Below are positions 58,996-64,000 of a DNA stretch of 64,000 nt, one piece after another (positions within the stretch are counted from its first letter, which is position 1; the number at the start of each line of letters is the position of its first letter). The translations under genes and the position numbers were made by a program. The DNA is from Albula goreensis (taxonomy: Eukaryota; Chordata; Actinopteri; Albuliformes; Albulidae), in assembly GCA_022829145.1 (NCBI GenBank), contig CM040751.1, positions 4,157,364 through 4,221,363 of the forward strand. Reading direction: 5' to 3'. A model generated the notes under the pieces. It worked only from the letters and a program-made list of their open reading frames with translations. It was not told where the DNA came from and searched no databases.

Positions 58996-60855
58996 GCCCC
59001 ATTACGTTTAGATTTAAGTCCCTTTTTATATGAAATTTTTAAATGTCGATAAAACCAGGCACCATAACATTTTTTAATCCACAACTAGTAAACCGCACAT
59101 CCCATATCTGCATGCTCATCACGTTACGGATGATAAGGTAAACAGGTAACAACCATTAGCAACTAATGGATATTTGAAAAATTAATCTGTGCACTTGTGC
59201 AATAATGCATACAGCAAATTAACTATATGGTGTACTCCAATATTGCTTCCTCAAAATAAAAAAAAAAGTTTAAGCACTCAATCCCTCCAGACACAATTTT
59301 AGTGGGTAGAGGGGTGCAACGACATGAATAACACAAGAAGGCCAGTAATTTTGAAGAGAAGGACTGAATCACTGTATTTATATGAACACTAACAAATTGA
59401 TACTTTGTTTTCCAACTTGACAGTTCCAGTACAATATCTGTATAAACATTGTGATTCACTTTATTTCAGTAGTGCAGTGCTAGCCTTTTTTATCTCTCAA
59501 AGTACATGCAATCACAACAAATATGACAGAATATTGTCCTTGCCTTGCTCCATCCAATTTTTAAATTAGCTGTCAGTCACATTGTTTTCATTTCCCAATA
59601 AGTTTTTTTTTTTTTTCCCTTTTGATGTTATGGTTCAGATTTCTGTTAAAACTCCACAATACATATGAATTCAAAATACAAAGGAAATTCATTGAAATGT
59701 ATTTCGGTTTACCTCCTTGTCTATCAGAATTAAAGTAATAAATTGGTCATTTGTGTCGGTATCAGCTATTATTCACAAAAGTAATCAAATACATTGAAAG
59801 GCCAAACCATTTATGACAAAAGTGTATTTATACAATGTTGCAAAGGAGATTTTATGATGTTTTATCTATACCGAATCTTATTAGCCTCAAAAAATGTCAA
59901 GCATTTCAACTGAGTAAAAAAACAATTAAAGAGCTCAGCAGAATGAACCTGAATTTATATGCAAGTGCACCAAAAAACACACAACACACAATATTTGATA
60001 ATGCATGAATATAATTATCCATATAAAAAAATGTGATAGGTTGTTTTTAATCTCAAAGGGAACAACATTAACACTAGATTTGGATCCATTTAAAATCATC
60101 CTGGAGTTTTATTCTGAATGGATGTTTTGTTTTCTTCCATGACAACAATATTCCATATGAATAATGTCATATTTCATATGACACAGTATTGTCATTTGTC
60201 TGTGGTTTGGTTTTTGATCTAACATAAAACTTTGGAGCTGTCCAAAGTTTTCTAAAACAAAGTCATTTTCAGCTCGGCTGGCTTAAGTACCATAAAGCCT
60301 CGGGTTGTGATTCAGGTGATCTACCTGCCTGTTTGGGGGAGCGTAATCCTATCGATCTGTCCCCCACAGGCGGGGACACCGCCAACAACAGGGAGTGTGT
60401 CTGTTAGCTCTGTGAGTCACTGGTCCTCGCAGTAAAAGCCAACAGACGGATGTGTAGCCCACAGCCAATACATAGAAAACAGCTTTGACTCAATGGCACC
60501 TGTAAACCGGGATCATTTTTTCCCCTTACACCATGTAGAACTACATTTTCCAATTCCTCTGCACTGTTTTACTGGACTCCAGCCCTCATACATCACAGAC
60601 CAAGCCCTTAAGCTCATATAGCCAGTACTGACAATGGGCTTTCTCTTGTATCTCACAAATGACCTCATTACTCAGGTCGTTCTAATCTATATAAGCAGAA
60701 GCAAACTGGTAAAGTCTTGCTTTAACAATTTGCAACTTATGTTTGTTTTTTTTAATTGGACTCTCACTCTTGATCCATGAAATCATCTGCTGATACACCA
60801 AAAGAAAGTCCTACATGTAGAATATGACAATGCAAAATATAAAATGTCTTACTCA
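58996..60855. other. AT-rich spacer
   Basis: No supported feature. A T-rich run lies at about 59602-59616. Confidence 0.45.
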
Positions 60856-60859
60856 GATC

Positions 60860-61160
60860 TGCTTGCTGAAGCTAATGAGAAAATGGCCCCTCATAATTGT
60901 ATGCTGCACTTAATTATTTATCATATGCTTTGCTTGATAAATAAATGCTGAACCATTGGTTTCTTTTCACCTTTTTAATTATGAGCAAAAGAAGTGTGAA
61001 GTAAAGGGCCATTGGCAAAACTAAAATATCACAAGTGGAAATTAGCAACTATATATTTATGTCTCTTGTAGAACAAAGCTTGGGTTTTCATTTGTAACAA
61101 GTGAGGGGCCATTTTTACGTTATAGTTGCAGCTGGCTCACTTGAGATACTCTAGATCTGA
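60860..61160. promoter_or_regulatory. Homeodomain-dense candidate element
   Basis: GCTAATGAGAAAATGGCC, CCTCATAATTGTATGC, GCACTTAATTATTTATC, TTTTTAATTATGAGC and GTAAAGGGCCATTGGC occur in about 160 non-repetitive bases. GGCC-containing segments recur three times (60885, 61006, 61107). Confidence 0.35.
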
Positions 61161-61925
61161 AGGGATAGGGTGATGAAGTCACTGTACACATGCTCACAGA
61201 AAAGGGGAAGATATGAAAATGCATTTGTCATTCTTTATGTCACCACTATATTAAAAACGAATACATAATAACATCAAATAAAAGTGACAGGGAAATGACA
61301 GTCAATATTGGAGAGATGGCACACTGAGTTATTTCAGCTCACTCAAGTACCATTCAGATTGATTTTGGGTTAAATGTACTTAACCTTTTGAGCTATTTGC
61401 ATGTATGTGAAGAATGACAATCCATGAAAGGACAATGGTTATCATTAGTAATGCTTAAGTGATACTGTAATTCTGAGTAGCTAATGTCACTACTGTAAAT
61501 GATTTTATCAAGGAATACTACAAAGTAATTTTGCTATGAATGCTTCTTCTTAGCCTTTACAATTTTGATTACTTGAGTTATTGTTTTTTCAACCATTTTT
61601 TTTCATTGAATGAAAGAAGAAAGTCTTCCGACTTTCTGAAGCACTGTTATTTACACGTTTCAGCGAAACAAGATGCACCTTTTGGGGTTTATTGGTCAGG
61701 CAGTGCAGCATCTCCACAGGCAGAGAGAATCTCCTGGACGGCAGCTGCGACTCTTTTTTTTTTATATCAGCCTGAATCTTGCTCTGAAGTTGCACGCCGC
61801 CCACACCATAATCCACTCTGATCAACAACGTGTCAGTTATGCACAAATTAGCAAATGCTAGAAGCCAGTTTCGCAGCTCTCAGACATAAAGATGCTACGG
61901 TCATCTCCATTTTCAGTTTTATGCT
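61161..61925. other. Spacer with one octamer
   Basis: A perfect octamer ATTTGCAT lies at 61395-61402. Opposing ORFs of 85-93 codons at 61540-61846 are unrecognised. Confidence 0.35.
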
Positions 61926-61929
61926 GATG

Positions 61930-62345
61930 ATAGTTGCCATCGAGGACTAATCTTATGAATCGGGTGCATACACCTGCCTCCCCCCCAATATATGCGCAGT
62001 CTTTGCCCAATTATCAAGTCACACTGTCCCCTGCCGCTCCCCGTCAGCGTGGACCCCCTCCAAACCCAGCACCACCGAGAATATCATCAAAACGCATCAC
62101 ATTCCTGGAACCGCTTACAAGATGAATCCCGGGAAAGTGGGCGGCTGAAGTGGTTCTTCCGGAAGGACGGGGAGAGGGAGAGAGGGAGAAGGATGCCTTT
62201 GTCAATATCGTGTTGTTGTAGCACGCCCATCAGCGGCTGTGAACAAAGCCGGGTTTTTTCTGTGGGAAAAAAAAAAACGCAGAGCCGGGGGCCCTCGGGA
62301 CGCACTGAGTCTTAATTAAGAGAGTTGGGCTACCTCAGGGAGCCA
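61930..62345. promoter_or_regulatory. GC/CpG-retaining candidate element
   Basis: CpG-bearing, non-repetitive sequence with GAACAAAGCC (SOX-like), a GA-rich run (about 62168-62190), GGGGGCCCTCGGG and GTCTTAATTAAGAG (homeodomain palindrome). Short ORFs up to 107 codons on both strands are composition-driven. Confidence 0.33.
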
Positions 62346-62649
62346 AGGCAGCAGCTTCCTCTGTGGAAGTAGCACCGCTGGCGTATGTGCAACCACGGTG
62401 GAAGAAAAACTCTCAAAACAAAACACCTTGCCTTCATAAAAAGACTAAATTAGCCAACGCTGATAATTACTCAGCATAACTTCAGTCGGATAGATCATGA
62501 GCGCCAAACAAGCAGAACGTTTTACATCGCTCCCCGAAATGCTCCACGAAATTGTCCAAATATCTTTAAAACTTATTCATAATGCAAATCCTAAATGCAT
62601 ATTCGCTTCTGTCATCATTTCTACTTTTGTACTTAAACTTTTTCCATTG

Positions 62650-62856
62650 AAACTTTAATAATATCTCATTAATGGCTTTCATTTTGAGCTGTCCAGTAGT
62701 TATACATTTATACAATGAAAATAATGGGAATTTGTAAGAAAAAGTCCAGAATTTCCAAATTAAACTTTTATAATATCTCATTAGAGGCTTTCTTTCTCAA
62801 TGGAAATTTTCTTGCAGCCCATACTATCCAGTAATTAAACATTTATAACATTAAAA
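62650..62856 (+). repeat. Tandem duplication, about 112-bp period
   Basis: Copy 1 begins at 62650 (AAACTTTAATAATATCTCAT) and copy 2 at 62762 (AAACTTTTATAATATCTCAT). Both continue through GGCTTTC, then TCCAGTA(G/A)TTA, CATTTATA(C/A) and ATTAAAAT/ATGAAAAT. Copy 2 has about 24 extra bases (TGGAAATTTTCTTGCAGCCC region). The copies are diverged and the source is unknown. Confidence 0.8.
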
Positions 62857-63235
62857 TGCTAAGATGGTACTTTGGGGAACTGCAGACGGCTCGCAGTAAA
62901 AGAGCTGCAGAGAATCAAATTGGAAGGCATTGATGATCAGCCGACGCTTGTGTTTACTCAATTTTACGTCCACCAATGCAGACAAGACCAGACGTTCAAG
63001 GTCTGAGGAATGAGTGTTACTGTTATATAACATGGTAATGTCATTTAGATGCAAGCCTTCTGTTGTGATACAATGTATTTTTGCTCCTGACAATGGAGAT
63101 AAACAGGCATTTCTTATTAAATCTTAAAAAAAGGCAACTGTATCACAAAGTAGACAGAATCTATAATAGAAATATGACATATCACTTTTTTCATATCAGA
63201 AATAAATAAATAAAATTGTTCTCTGTGCATCAGCA
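62857..63235. other. Spacer, nothing recognised
   Basis: AT-rich. No gene or repeat supported. Confidence 0.4.
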
Positions 63236-63239
63236 TCTT

Positions 63240-63430
63240 TAAAGGAGATCCTCCGGGTTTTCTGAAGCGGCTTATTAAGGATTCTTCAAGCTTTCAGTGG
63301 CCTTTGCGAATGTTTTCAAAGAGACAGTATCCGACCCTGCTGCGCGCTGACAGTTTCACGCTACTAATTATGAGGGGTTAAAAGACCGTCCTAATGAGAA
63401 AATGCGGAGATGTTGTCAACCATCACAATT
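63240..63430. promoter_or_regulatory. Candidate regulatory element
   Basis: GCGGCTTATTAAGGATTC, GCTACTAATTATGAGGGG and CCTAATGAGAAAATGCGG lie in CpG-retaining, non-repetitive DNA (CTGCGCGCTGACAG includes a MEIS-like core). The block contrasts with AT-rich flanks. Confidence 0.33.
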
Positions 63431-64000
63431 TAAAAAATCTTTCATTTATTCATTCTCTGGCCATCCAAAGAACCCTGACTCAAACCACAAATATTGACCA
63501 CTATACTGTTTGATAGTCAAACCAATGAAACATCATTCTTAAATTAATGTCAGGGTATAAACCTGAATTATTATGATATAATAGTATAGACACTGTGTTT
63601 TGCAAACAAAGATATTTTTTTTTTTCACTCAGAGCACCATTCAGCATGCTAAAGTAACTTAATAACTGTCCATTTGAAGTTCTATGATTATAAGTTTATA
63701 CCAACAAATCTAAAAAAATGTATTCTGTATTCAGTGGCTTTGTATCTGCAATATAATATGCAAAATAATGAGAAGTTGCACTATAATGAGTGATGCATAG
63801 TTTTGCTGCTTTTGTGACTGGGAGGACAAATCCTACAGTGCACATAGATGCATGGGCATTTTCAGACAATGCCGTTTCAGAGAATGCTACAGTATAATGA
63901 CAGAAGTCAATTTTAGGATTTAATGCTATGGACATATTCCTATTTTATTTTGATAAACGCTTGCTTTCAATCAACAGCCATTTCAGGAGACCAGGTGTGT
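63431..64000. other. AT-rich window end, nothing recognised
   Basis: No ORF over 79 codons, no repeat and no CpG cluster up to the window edge. Confidence 0.45.

Noticed and set aside
1-64000. CRISPR array, bacterial operon, phage or other prokaryotic system
   Set aside because: Composition, microsatellites, fish repeats and absence of dense ORFs all indicate vertebrate nuclear DNA; the only regular short-unit array (39713-39928) has no spacers.

Overview
The window looks like nuclear DNA of a ray-finned fish, most likely a teleost. It is AT-rich and intron- or intergenic-like, with many vertebrate-style microsatellites (CA, GA, TA, TC). It also holds dispersed repeats of kinds I associate with fish genomes: a 'cacgatggctcagtgg' repeat, a tRNA-derived SINE remnant, a CCATCC-tailed repeat, MITEs with Tc1-like and Tigger/pogo-like ends, and an LTR-like block. 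The species cannot be named. No protein-coding gene, rRNA or tRNA could be supported. All ORFs are short (the longest is 184 codons, antisense to other open frames in a CpG-rich patch), none is recognisable, and most lie in repeats or on both strands at once. The best reading is a gene desert or very large intron. A short open frame at the extreme left edge, followed by an AATAAA about 1.15 kb later, could be the last exon and 3' UTR of a gene to the left, but this is unproven.

Layout. 0-9 kb: possible gene tail, a G-quadruplex-type G-run, a homeodomain-rich candidate element (3.87-4.48 kb), AT-rich DNA, and a compact nested repeat (6.95-7.25 kb). 9-20 kb: sparse DNA with microsatellites, an unexplained GC-rich block (13.74-14.18 kb) and a CpG-rich islet (16.7-17.05 kb). 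20-30 kb: candidate regulatory elements, including a canonical TAAT-N3-ATTA site; three dispersed repeats; and the largest CpG island (28.15-28.86 kb), followed by an element with an octamer next to a SOX-like site. 30-42 kb: mostly quiet, with a textbook Maf recognition element (34.16 kb), two MITEs, a HOX-PBX/MEIS-type element (38.3-38.6 kb) and a 33/29-bp minisatellite. 42.5-47 kb: a cluster of CpG-rich islets and homeodomain-rich blocks interrupted by a Tigger-like MITE. 50-64 kb: more candidate elements. The clearest is a pair of diverged, direct-repeat copies of a ~160-175 bp sequence 1.6 kb apart (52.49 and 54.07 kb).

How it may work. If any of this is functional, it is most likely cis-regulatory. 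Short GC/CpG-rich or homeodomain/POU-rich islands separated by AT-rich spacer are typical of deserts flanking developmental transcription-factor genes. That is inference: conservation cannot be measured here, so every 'candidate element' below rests on composition and motifs only. No undescribed multi-gene system was found.
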